Shown piece by piece: positions 8,877 through 17,711 of a stretch of 64,000 nucleotides of DNA. Each line of letters starts with the position of its first letter. Positions within the stretch are counted from its first letter, which is position 1. The notes below the pieces were generated by a model. It was not told the DNA's origin and searched no databases. It saw nothing but the letters and a program-made list of their open reading frames with translations. Source of the DNA: Fusobacterium necrophorum subsp. necrophorum (GTDB taxonomy: Bacteria > Fusobacteriota > Fusobacteriia > Fusobacteriales > Fusobacteriaceae). The position numbers and the translations under genes are program-made. Location: positions 1,054,001-1,118,000 of the forward strand of contig NZ_CP034842.1 of NCBI RefSeq assembly GCF_004006635.1. Reading direction: 5' to 3'.

Positions 8877-9617
8877 TTATTTATCCCATTTGTCTAATTT
8901 TGAAAAGTATTCCGGATATGCAAGATATAGTGCTTTCGCATTGATATTATTTTGTTCCATTTTTGTTAAATTCCCAGCTTTTTGCATATTGCTTAATTCC
9001 AACATTCGTTCGGAAACCTCTCTTCGATACCAAACTTCCGGATTGTACAATTCCGGATCTTTGATGAAAGAGTTTAAGATTTTCCTCAATTTTTTAACAT
9101 CTTTTTCACTTAAATCATCTTGAGAAGCAAATGTTACAATTTGTTTCCATTCTTCCGGAGAAGCAATGTTTTCCTTGATATAACGAGAAGGATTGTCCAA
9201 AGTGGAATTACTTTCCCTCACCATCAGTTTTACCAATCCTTTCGGATCTTTAATATTGGTATTGGATAAGAAAAATTTACGAGGTAAGGAATTCACATAA
9301 GAGGTTAACAAATCTAAAAATTGTTCGTATTCATCTTTGGAAATTTGTTCCGCCTTTTTTTGAGACAGAGAAACCAAGAAATTGAAATCTTTTTCTTTCA
9401 TTTTTCCTGTTTTTTGTAAATAGTTGATAGGATTTTCATTTCCATACCAATCAGCAAGCTTGGCTTCTGCCGGAATAACTTGTATCATGGTTTGATCCCA
9501 ATGTACTGCCGAATTTGGTGTTAACTGATATTTTTGTACTAAATCTTTTTCTTTTACGGCTCCACCACAGGCTACTAATATCATAGATAGGGCCGAAATC
9601 ATAAGTAATTTTTTCAT
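8877..9617 (-). CDS. Predicted lipoprotein, 246 aa
   Basis: Begins with a lysine-containing signal peptide and a clear lipobox (ILVACGG, lipid-modified Cys17), so it is expected to be a membrane-anchored lipoprotein. The rest (WDQTMIQVIPAEAKLADWYG, a long helical Lys/Glu-rich middle, and YPEYFSKLDKWDK at the end) is not from a family I can name. It is the last gene of the operon behind secA (20 bases apart) and before a strong terminator; the location suggests an envelope role but that is inference. Confidence 0.8.
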   Translation of the reverse strand: MKKLLMISALSMILVACGGAVKEKDLVQKYQLTPNSAVHWDQTMIQVIPAEAKLADWYGNENPINYLQKTGKMKEKDFNFLVSLSQKKAEQISKDEYEQFLDLLTSYVNSLPRKFFLSNTNIKDPKGLVKLMVRESNSTLDNPSRYIKENIASPEEWKQIVTFASQDDLSEKDVKKLRKILNSFIKDPELYNPEVWYRREVSERMLELSNMQKAGNLTKMEQNNINAKALYLAYPEYFSKLDKWDK

Positions 9618-9637
9618 GGATAACCTCCTAATTAAAT

Positions 9638-12307
9638 CTATTTTTTAACTCTTCCGCAACAATTTTTATATTTTTTTCCACTTCCGCAAGAACATTTGTC
9701 TTCCGGAGTCATTTCTTTTGGGTGTTTAGGGATAAATTGAATTTTTTCCGCTTTTTTAGGAGAAATTTCTTCTAGTCTTTCCGACTCTTCCGTCTTAATG
9801 ACAATTTTAAATAGGAAAGAAGTAATTTCTTCCTGAATGGTTTCCAACATTTTTTCGTAAATTTCACTCGAAATTAATTTATATTCCGTGACAGGATTTT
9901 TTTGACCGTAGGCTCTTAGATAAATTCCTTCTCGTAATCCGTCCAAAGCCTTCAAATGTTCTCTCCAACGAGCATCTACGACTTCGAATAAAATGTATTT
10001 TTCAATTTTTCTCATGACTTCAGAGCCGATACGATTTTCTTTTTCTTCATAGGCGGAAGCCAAGCGGTCATACAAAAGAGCGGCATAGTCTTCCACATTC
10101 ATTGCCATATATTCTTTTTCATCTTCTATGACATAGTCAAACCGTTCTGCAAGGTATTTGGCAAGAGCTTGAATATCCCAATCTTCTTTGACTTCTCCTT
10201 GTAGGAACTGAAAAGTTTTTGTGTAGATGACATCATGTAGCATGGATAGAATATTTTCTTTCAAATCTTCTTTTACCAAAGCTTCATTTCTGCTTGCATA
10301 GATGGCAGTTCTTTGCTTGTTCATAACATCGTCGAATTCCAACAGATTTTTACGAATACCGAAGTTTCGTGATTCGATTTTCGTTTGTGCATTTTCAATT
10401 GCTTTGTTAATCATACTGTGAGTGATAGGCTCTCCATGAGGAAGACCTAATTTTTCCATCACCGCTTTTACACGATCGGAACCGAACAGACGCATCAAAT
10501 CATCTTCTAAGGATAAGAAAAATTGAGACTCTCCGGGATCTCCCTGTCTTCCGGAACGTCCTCGCAATTGATTGTCGATCCGTCTTGACTCGTGTCGTTC
10601 CGTTCCAAGAATATAAAGCCCTCCTAAAGACAAGACTTCCTTTCTTTCTTCTTCGCATTGTTTTACATATTTTGCGAAAACTTCAAGATAATTTTCAGCT
10701 TCTCGACTTCCCAACTCATGAATTGCCAGAAATTCGGGATTTCCTCCCAGCATAATATCCGTTCCTCTTCCCGCCATATTTGTAGCTATGGTTACGGAAT
10801 TTTTTCTTCCCGCTTGAGCTACAATTTCCGCTTCTTGAGCATGGTATTTTGCATTTAATACATTATGAGGAATTCCTTTTTTATGAATCAAATCGGATAA
10901 TTCCTCAGAGCTTTGGATAGAAACGGTTCCTACTAATACCGGTTGTCCTTTTTGATACAGCTCTTCTATTTTTGCAATGATGGCTTCTAATTTTTCTTCT
11001 TTTGTTTTATATACCAAATCGCTGTGATCTTTTCGAATCACCGGTTCATTGGTAGGAATGACCACAACTTCCAATCCGTAGGTATGAACAAATTCAGTGG
11101 CTTCCGTTTCGGCAGTTCCGGTCATTCCTGATAATTTTTGATACATTCTGAAATAGTTTTGTAGAGTGATTGTCGCCAAGGTTTGGTTTTCCCCGGCAAT
11201 TCTAACATCTTCTTTCGCTTCAATGGCTTGATGTAATCCGTCAGAATAACGTCTTCCTTCCATGGCTCTTCCTGTAAATTCATCAATAATAACGACTTCA
11301 CCGGTATCTCGTACCAAATAGTCACGATCTCGCTTGAATAATTCTTTCGCCTTTAAAGCTTGATTGATATAATGTGTAATTTCTACATTTTCAGGGGAAT
11401 ATAAGTTATCCAGTTTTAATAATTTTTCAACTTTACTAACTCCTTTTTCTGTCAGTACAATATTTTTTGCCTTTTCATCTACTTCGTAATCTCCCCATTT
11501 TTCATCAGGGATATTCATTTCTTTTTTTTCTTTGATATTTTTAATTTTTTCTGTTTCATAACTACGATTTAATAAAGATACGACTTGATAAGCCACTTGA
11601 TACCATTTAATCGTATCGGAGCTGGCTCCGGAAATAATAAGAGGAGTTCTGGCTTCATCAATCAGAATGGAATCGACTTCGTCGACGATGCAGTAATTCA
11701 GTTCTCGTTGTACTTTTTCTCCCACACTCGCTACCATGTTATCTCGTAGGTAGTCGAAGCCGAATTCAGAGTTGGTTCCATAGGTAATATCACATTGGTA
11801 AGCGGCTCTTCTATCTTTTCCGTACATTCCATTGACAATGACTCCCGATGTCAAGCCAAGAAAACTATAGACTCTTCCCATCATTTCCCTATCTCTGGTT
11901 GCCAGATAATCATTGACTGTAATGACATGGACTCCTCTTCCGGAAAGAGCATTTAAGTACACGGGAGCCGTTGCAACAAGTGTCTTTCCTTCCCCGGTTT
12001 TCATTTCGGTAATTTTACCCTCATGAAGAACAATTCCACCAATCAATTGGACATCGTAATGTCTTAAACCTAAAACTCTTGTGGAAGCTTCTCGGACTGT
12101 TGCGAAAGCTTCTACTAAAATGTCATCTAAGGTTTCTCCTTTTTGTAAACGTTCTTTAAAAATTTCTGTTTTTTTTCTTAATTCTTCATCACTTAATGAA
12201 GAATATTCATCACTTAAAGCGTTGATTTTTGCTACAGTTTTTTGAATTCTTTTTATTTCTCTTTCATTTTTTGTCCCAAAAATGGCTTTTAAAAGATTTG
12301 CTATCAT
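9638..12307 (-). CDS. secA: Preprotein translocase ATPase SecA
   Basis: 889 aa. Walker [12 protein letters not shown] near residue 105, [13 protein letters not shown] (Walker B region), the preprotein cross-linking domain, the second nucleotide-binding fold ([25 protein letters not shown]), the helical scaffold and wing, and a C-terminal zinc-binding SEC-C motif ([14 protein letters not shown]) that normally contacts SecB and phospholipid. SecA drives export of unfolded proteins through SecYEG. Nothing unusual in length or motifs. It lies between ligA and the lipoprotein on the minus strand. Confidence 0.98.
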   Translation of the reverse strand: MIANLLKAIFGTKNEREIKRIQKTVAKINALSDEYSSLSDEELRKKTEIFKERLQKGETLDDILVEAFATVREASTRVLGLRHYDVQLIGGIVLHEGKITEMKTGEGKTLVATAPVYLNALSGRGVHVITVNDYLATRDREMMGRVYSFLGLTSGVIVNGMYGKDRRAAYQCDITYGTNSEFGFDYLRDNMVASVGEKVQRELNYCIVDEVDSILIDEARTPLIISGASSDTIKWYQVAYQVVSLLNRSYETEKIKNIKEKKEMNIPDEKWGDYEVDEKAKNIVLTEKGVSKVEKLLKLDNLYSPENVEITHYINQALKAKELFKRDRDYLVRDTGEVVIIDEFTGRAMEGRRYSDGLHQAIEAKEDVRIAGENQTLATITLQNYFRMYQKLSGMTGTAETEATEFVHTYGLEVVVIPTNEPVIRKDHSDLVYKTKEEKLEAIIAKIEELYQKGQPVLVGTVSIQSSEELSDLIHKKGIPHNVLNAKYHAQEAEIVAQAGRKNSVTIATNMAGRGTDIMLGGNPEFLAIHELGSREAENYLEVFAKYVKQCEEERKEVLSLGGLYILGTERHESRRIDNQLRGRSGRQGDPGESQFFLSLEDDLMRLFGSDRVKAVMEKLGLPHGEPITHSMINKAIENAQTKIESRNFGIRKNLLEFDDVMNKQRTAIYASRNEALVKEDLKENILSMLHDVIYTKTFQFLQGEVKEDWDIQALAKYLAERFDYVIEDEKEYMAMNVEDYAALLYDRLASAYEEKENRIGSEVMRKIEKYILFEVVDARWREHLKALDGLREGIYLRAYGQKNPVTEYKLISSEIYEKMLETIQEEITSFLFKIVIKTEESERLEEISPKKAEKIQFIPKHPKEMTPEDKCSCGSGKKYKNCCGRVKK

Positions 12308-12364
12308 ATTTTTTTACTTCCTTTTATTTTTATATTCATCCATACTTATGCTATCACATAATCC

Positions 12365-14386
12365 TTATTTCGTCAACTTTTCCTTAAAGGATAAGAACTC
12401 TTCCTCCTTTAAGATTGTCACCGTACCCAGTGCCTTTGCCTTTTCCAATTTGCTTCCCGCCTTCTCTCCCACAATAAGATAGTCAAGTTTTTTACTGACG
12501 GAGCTTAGATTACTTCCCCCCAGTTTTTCAATTTCTTCCTGTAATTCCGCTCTCGTGTAATGAGAAAGAGTTCCTGTTACTAGAAAAGTTTTTCCTTGTA
12601 GAAATTTTGCTGCTGTTGTATCTTTGTCTGTTTCTTCAAAACGAAGACCGACCTTTCTCAGTTTTTCAATTAATTCCTTCTTCCTTTCGTTTTGAAAGAA
12701 CTCTACAATGGAGCGAGCCATTTTATCGCCGATTCCCTCTATTTCTTTTAAGTCTTCTTCTGTCATGGATTGAAGCTGATTGATATTTTTACTTTCTTTT
12801 GCCAACAGTTTTGCAGCAACTTTTCCGACAAAAGGAATCCCTAAAGCATAGAGAACTTTTTCATAGCTGGCGTTTTTACTCTCTTCAATGGAGGTCAAAA
12901 GGTTTTCAATACTCTTTTTTCCCATTTTTTCCAACTGTTCCAATTCTTCTTTTTTCTCTTTTAAATAGTAAATATCTCCCACATCTTCTAAATAGTGCAA
13001 CTCCAAAAATTTCTCTAAAATTTTTCCACCCAAACCGGAAATATTCATTCCGTCTCTGGAAACAAAATATTCCATTTCTCCTTGAATTTTTCCCGGACAG
13101 TGTTTGTTTTCACATTTTAAATCTACAAGCCCCTCTTCCTTCTCTAAAAGAGAATGACAAATCGGACAATGTTCAGGAGCCTTAATTTCTTTTTCTTCTC
13201 CGGTTCTATCTTGTTTTACCGCTTTAACAACCTGTGGAATAATTTCAGCCGCTTTTTCTATAAAAACAGTATCTCCGATTCGAATATCTTTTCTCAGAAT
13301 TTCATCATAATTATGAAGGCTGGCTCTTTTGACACGACTTCCGGACAATTCTACTTCTTCCAGTTCCGCTACAGGGGTAATTTTTCCTGTTCTGCCCACC
13401 TGCCAAGTAATATCCAATAATTTTGTCGTTACCTGTTTGGCAGGAAATTTATAGGCAACCGCCCAACGAGGACTTTTTCCCGTACTTCCTAATTTTTCCC
13501 AAAAGGCAATATGATTGATTTTTAAAACCAAGCCGTCGGTTTCATAGGGTAAATTTTCTCGTTCCATGCTCCAATAGGAAATTCTCTCTTCCAATTCCTG
13601 AAGATTTTGAAAAACTTCACAAATTTTTGTAGTGGGAAGAGAGAGTTTCTCTAAGAATGAAATACTTTCTTTTTGCGAGGAAATTCCATATTGTTCCGCA
13701 TTTACAATAAAGTAAAAATAAGCTGCCAAATGTCGTTCCTTTACAACTCGAGGATCCAATTGTCGAAGAGTTCCGCTGGCTGCATTTCGTGGATTTGCAA
13801 ATACTTCTTCTCCCTTTGCAATACGCATTTGATTTAGTGTTTCAAATTCTGTAAAAGGAAGGACAATTTCTCCTCGAATTTCAATATCCAGTTTTTCAGA
13901 AAGCTCTTGAGGGATCGTTTCAATTTGTAGAACATTTTCCGTGACATCTTCTCCTATCACTCCGTCTCCTCTCGTTACAGCTCTTTGTAATTTTCCCTGT
14001 TCATAGATGACACTGATCGAAAGTCCGTCCAGTTTAATTTCCATTTCCATTTCCAAATTTTCTGTGATATTCAGATTTTTTTTGGCTCGAAGAATAAAAT
14101 CTTCCACTTCCCCAATTTGATAGGTATTGGACAAACTTAACATGGGAGTCCTATGAGCCGTTTTTTTAAATTTTGTATTTTTCAAACTGGAACCTACTTT
14201 TTGAGTGATAGAAGTCTCATCCGCTATCTGTAATTCCGCTTCTAAGGTTTCCAATTCTTTTAATAACATATCATATTCATAATCTGAAATTAAACTTTCA
14301 TTTTGACTATAATAGGCATCGCTATAGCTTCGCAGTTTTTTTTGGAGTTCCTCTCTCCTCTTTTCTTTTTTTTCTTTTGAAATCAT
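12365..14386 (-). CDS. ligA: NAD-dependent DNA ligase
   Basis: 673 aa, standard length. Order: Ia domain (YDMLLKEL), adenylation domain with the nucleotidyl lysine in MEIKLDGLSIS, RGDGVIGEDVTENV and NPRNAASGTLRQLD, OB-fold (WQVGRTGKITPVAELEEV), four-cysteine zinc finger (CPICHSLL ... CENKHCPG), helix-hairpin-helix units (IEGIGDKMA), and a C-terminal BRCT domain (LQGKTFLVTGTLSHYTR). It seals nicks in replication and repair using NAD+. The start overlaps the end of mnmA by 4 bases, showing translational coupling. Confidence 0.98.
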   Translation of the reverse strand: MISKEKKEKRREELQKKLRSYSDAYYSQNESLISDYEYDMLLKELETLEAELQIADETSITQKVGSSLKNTKFKKTAHRTPMLSLSNTYQIGEVEDFILRAKKNLNITENLEMEMEIKLDGLSISVIYEQGKLQRAVTRGDGVIGEDVTENVLQIETIPQELSEKLDIEIRGEIVLPFTEFETLNQMRIAKGEEVFANPRNAASGTLRQLDPRVVKERHLAAYFYFIVNAEQYGISSQKESISFLEKLSLPTTKICEVFQNLQELEERISYWSMERENLPYETDGLVLKINHIAFWEKLGSTGKSPRWAVAYKFPAKQVTTKLLDITWQVGRTGKITPVAELEEVELSGSRVKRASLHNYDEILRKDIRIGDTVFIEKAAEIIPQVVKAVKQDRTGEEKEIKAPEHCPICHSLLEKEEGLVDLKCENKHCPGKIQGEMEYFVSRDGMNISGLGGKILEKFLELHYLEDVGDIYYLKEKKEELEQLEKMGKKSIENLLTSIEESKNASYEKVLYALGIPFVGKVAAKLLAKESKNINQLQSMTEEDLKEIEGIGDKMARSIVEFFQNERKKELIEKLRKVGLRFEETDKDTTAAKFLQGKTFLVTGTLSHYTRAELQEEIEKLGGSNLSSVSKKLDYLIVGEKAGSKLEKAKALGTVTILKEEEFLSFKEKLTK

Positions 14387-15420
14387 CGAATGATTCCTCC
14401 TCCTACCACATAATTTTTATAAAATAGAACCAGATGTTGTCCGGGAGTATTGTGAGCATTCTTTTCAAAATAATGAAAAGTAAGTTCTCCCTCTTCTTCT
14501 TTCAGTTTTCCGAAAAAGCCCGTACTGGAAAATCTCGGTCTGGCTAAGAGTTCCATGTCTTTTAATCTCTCAAAGGGGAGATGTAGGACAGTATCTTCCA
14601 GTTGCACTTTGTCTTTCATTAAAGATTCAAAGTTGCCCAGGGTAATTTCATTTTTTCCGGGATCAATTTTGGTAATGAAACAAATTTCTTTTGTTTTGAT
14701 CCCCAACCCTCGTCTCTGTCCTAAGGTATAGAGAGGGTATCCAAAATGTTGTCCCAGAATATTTCCCTTTTCATCTATAAAATTTCCCTTTTGTATTTTA
14801 TTAGCTAAATGTTTTTTTAAAAAATTTTGATATCCTTCCGGAGCAAAACAAATTCCTTGACTGTCCTTTTTTTCAGAAACAAATAAACCAATATCTCTAG
14901 CCAATTCTCTTACTTCCGCTTTTTCAAGAGAAGCTAAAGGAAATAAGATTTTGTTTAGTTTTTTCGGGCTAAGTCGATATAACATATAACATTGATCTTT
15001 ATGGATGTGGTGTTTCACTTCCAATAGAATGGTATTACAAATATTGTTTCGGGAGACACTCGCATAGTGCCCTGTAGCAACATAGTTTGCTTTCCGTTTT
15101 TCCGCTTCTTGAAAAAGTAAATGGAATTTTATGCTATCATCGCAGAGAGGGCAAGGAGAAGGTGTTTTTCCCTTTCCCGTTTCTGTCAAATAATAGGAGA
15201 TAATTTTCTCTTGAAATTCTTTTTCTAAAGAATACGAATAGAGAGTTAGGGAGAATTTGTCTGCAATTTTTTGACAATCTTGCAACTCTTTTTGTGTAGC
15301 TTCTGTGTTATGGACGGAAAAATGAACTGCAATGACTTCATATCCTTCTTTTTGCAAAAGATAAGCGGCGACAGCGGAATCCACTCCGCCGCTCATCCCT
15401 AAAATTACTTTTTCTTTCAT
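14383..15420 (-). CDS. mnmA: tRNA 2-thiouridine(34) synthase
   Basis: 345 aa. PP-loop GMSGGVDSAVAAYLL at the N-terminus, the first catalytic cysteine in PSPCPLCDDSIKF, the second in SQGICFAPEG, and the RRGLGI motif before the C-terminal beta-barrel. MnmA thiolates uridine 34 of the Lys, Glu and Gln tRNAs using persulfide sulfur. Some genomes carry several paralogues; only one is in this window. ATG 15420 is 9 bases after the permease gene stop. Confidence 0.93.
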   Translation of the reverse strand: MKEKVILGMSGGVDSAVAAYLLQKEGYEVIAVHFSVHNTEATQKELQDCQKIADKFSLTLYSYSLEKEFQEKIISYYLTETGKGKTPSPCPLCDDSIKFHLLFQEAEKRKANYVATGHYASVSRNNICNTILLEVKHHIHKDQCYMLYRLSPKKLNKILFPLASLEKAEVRELARDIGLFVSEKKDSQGICFAPEGYQNFLKKHLANKIQKGNFIDEKGNILGQHFGYPLYTLGQRRGLGIKTKEICFITKIDPGKNEITLGNFESLMKDKVQLEDTVLHLPFERLKDMELLARPRFSSTGFFGKLKEEEGELTFHYFEKNAHNTPGQHLVLFYKNYVVGGGIIR

Positions 15421-15429
15421 AAGTTTCCT

Positions 15430-16704
15430 CTAATATCGAAAATATAGATATAAACTGGCAATGATTAAATTTTCAACGGCAATCAAAGAGCCGAACTTCA
15501 TAAATTTCATAAAATCAATTTTACATCCGGCTTTGGCTGCTGCTCCCACCGCCACGACGTTGGTAGCGGAGCCAAGCAAAGTAATGTTTCCTCCTAAACA
15601 GGAACCGAAAGATAAGGCCCACCAAAAAATAGTAGTATCTCCGAGTGTATGAAAACTTGGAATCATAACTTGAATAATCTTAGACATCGTAGCTGCATTT
15701 GCCACGTTTCCAATGATAGAAGTAAAAATAGCGGAAAGCCATGTAATAGAAAAAATAGCTAGGTGAAAATTTCCTTCTGTGGCGGTGATGAGATGTTCCC
15801 CAATCATCTTCATAATCTGCAATTCCTCTATCCCCTTTATCATCATAAATAATCCCATGAAAAAGAAGAGAGTTTCCCATTCCAGATTTTCCAAAATTTC
15901 TTTTGGCTTTCTTTTTGCTAAAACTACCAAATAGAAAGCTCCGGACAAAGAAATGACAGCCAAGCCTTTATTGATAAAATTATTTAAAATAAATCCCAAG
16001 ATGACAAGAGAAAAAATGACACCGGCTAATTTTAAAAGACTTGGTTCTTTTAAAGTTCTGGAAGAATCCAATTCCATAATACGAGCTTTCAATTCGTTGC
16101 TGACTTTCATCTTTCTTCCGTAGAGAAGATAAGTTGTCGTTAACAAGGAGAGCATGGACAAAATGGAAACGGGGGCGGTATTCATTAAAAATTGATTGAA
16201 GTTTAAGTGTCCCTCCGCACCGATGATAAGTTGTGTAGGATCTCCAATCAAAGTTGCCAGACCACCGATATTTGCCGACATGACCTCCGTGATTACAAAA
16301 GGAAAGGGATCCAATTGTAATTGTTTTGCCAATAAAATGGAAACAGGAGCCATCAATAAAATGGTAGTAACATTATCTAAAAAGGCGGAACAGGCGGCAG
16401 TAATAATCGCTAACAGAATTATCAAACGGAAAGGTTCTCCATGAACCAACTGAGCTACTTTGATTGCAAACCATTGAAAGACTCCCGTCTCTGAAATAAG
16501 AAGAACAATAATCATCATTCCGATAAGAAGTAGAAGAATTTCCAATCTTTCCGAGATGGCTTCCAAGACCTTTTCTTGACTGATAATTCCCAATAAACTC
16601 ATGGTCAATCCTCCCAACATCGTTGCCCAAGGAGTGGGAATTTTTTCAGTAATAATACAATAAAAAACAGCTATGAAAATACATAGTGCTAATATTAGGA
16701 ACAT
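15430..16704 (-). CDS. NhaD/ArsB-like ion transporter (SLC13-type permease)
   Basis: 424 aa from ATG 16704, about 11 membrane helices. The two inverted halves carry the family signatures: CSAFLDNVTTILLMAPVS and ANIGGLATLIGDPTQLIIG in the first half, TSIIGNVANAATM and CLGGNITLLGSATNVVA in the second. Relatives include the NhaD Na+/H+ antiporter, the ArsB arsenite permease and the P protein, so sodium or anion transport is likely but the ion is undetermined. I chose ATG 16704 because AGGAGGATAGC lies ahead; a longer reading would overlap the upstream gene. It follows an EIIA-CBS protein by 14 bases. Confidence 0.85.
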   Translation of the reverse strand: MFLILALCIFIAVFYCIITEKIPTPWATMLGGLTMSLLGIISQEKVLEAISERLEILLLLIGMMIIVLLISETGVFQWFAIKVAQLVHGEPFRLIILLAIITAACSAFLDNVTTILLMAPVSILLAKQLQLDPFPFVITEVMSANIGGLATLIGDPTQLIIGAEGHLNFNQFLMNTAPVSILSMLSLLTTTYLLYGRKMKVSNELKARIMELDSSRTLKEPSLLKLAGVIFSLVILGFILNNFINKGLAVISLSGAFYLVVLAKRKPKEILENLEWETLFFFMGLFMMIKGIEELQIMKMIGEHLITATEGNFHLAIFSITWLSAIFTSIIGNVANAATMSKIIQVMIPSFHTLGDTTIFWWALSFGSCLGGNITLLGSATNVVAVGAAAKAGCKIDFMKFMKFGSLIAVENLIIASLYLYFRY

Positions 16705-16718
16705 TGCTATCCTCCTGA

Positions 16719-17648
16719 CTAAATATGTAAAACTTTTTTGATAATATCTGATCTTGTAATCATACCGCAATATTTTCCGTTGTCAATGACATAAAGACGA
16801 TGGATTCCCTTATAAACCATAATAAAACAAATTTCCATAATCGGCGTTTTTCTGTCAATTTTTATCATCTTTTTATCTTTTCGATATAATTCTTCAATGC
16901 TTGTCGTTTGCTCATGAATGAGATATTCTTCAAAGGGTTCTCCGACTGTTAAAAAGTTTAAATCTCCCATCAAAGAAAGATAATCCGGCATTCCATACTC
17001 AATTAATTCTCTTTCTGTAATTTCTCCCAAAAAAGTTCCATCTGTATCGACGACAGGAAGTCCTGTTTTTTGCTCCAAGATAAATCTTTTGGCAACATTT
17101 TCCAAAGTATCTTCCGGATGAACGGGAATAATATCAGGACTGAGAACATCTTCCGCTATGATTTTATGACTGATTTCAATTCCTGTCTCTTCAATGTAAT
17201 CAATGATTTTGGACGGATTTTTTTCTGTTTTCATTTTACGAAAAACATCCGGGTTTTTCATAACAATTCTGGAAATAGCACTCATGACTTTCAGAATATT
17301 TTTATTTTTCAAAACATCTGAGATAATCAAAAAGACAAGGCTGACTTCCTCAAATTTGTTGCTAGCTCCGATTTCAGCCAAAACAGGTTTTTCTAAGATA
17401 GCAATCGCCACGATAAAATCTCCAAAATTTTCAATTCTTGCATGGGGAATCGCCACGCCTTCTCCGATGCCGGTAGAAATTTCATGTTCTCTTTTTAAAA
17501 CCATTTTTTGAATCAATGCTTCTTTTTCTTTTATGTTGGAATCTTTTGCTGCAATGCGGCGAATCATTTCCTGAATGACTTCTTCTTTTGTTTCTTTCCG
17601 GATGTCCGGAAAGATAAATTGTGGGTGTAAATAACTGGCAAATTTCAT
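16719..17648 (-). CDS. PTS EIIA type-2 domain fused to CBS-domain pair
   Basis: 309 aa. Residues ~1-155 form an EIIA domain of the fructose/nitrogen-PTS class with the phosphorylatable histidine in GVAIPHARI (near residue 70). Residues ~165-309 hold two CBS repeats (PVVDTDGTFLGEITERELIEYG and RLYVIDNGKYCGMITRSDI), which usually bind adenine nucleotides. No sugar-permease domain is fused or adjacent, so this looks like a sensor rather than a sugar transporter. Being directly upstream of the NhaD/ArsB-like gene in one transcript suggests it controls that permease by phosphorylation or nucleotide state; this is inference. Confidence 0.85.
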   Translation of the reverse strand: MKFASYLHPQFIFPDIRKETKEEVIQEMIRRIAAKDSNIKEKEALIQKMVLKREHEISTGIGEGVAIPHARIENFGDFIVAIAILEKPVLAEIGASNKFEEVSLVFLIISDVLKNKNILKVMSAISRIVMKNPDVFRKMKTEKNPSKIIDYIEETGIEISHKIIAEDVLSPDIIPVHPEDTLENVAKRFILEQKTGLPVVDTDGTFLGEITERELIEYGMPDYLSLMGDLNFLTVGEPFEEYLIHEQTTSIEELYRKDKKMIKIDRKTPIMEICFIMVYKGIHRLYVIDNGKYCGMITRSDIIKKVLHI

Positions 17649-17670
17649 AAATACCTCCCTTATATATTTA

Positions 17671-17700
17671 AGAAAAGGCTGGAGAGATTTTTCCAGCCTT
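17671..17700 (-). terminator. Terminator after the DAK2-DegV gene
   Basis: Minus strand AAGGCTGGA / TCCAGCCTT stem with 8-base loop and a short T tail. Confidence 0.7.
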
Positions 17701-17711
17701 CCGAATAAACA

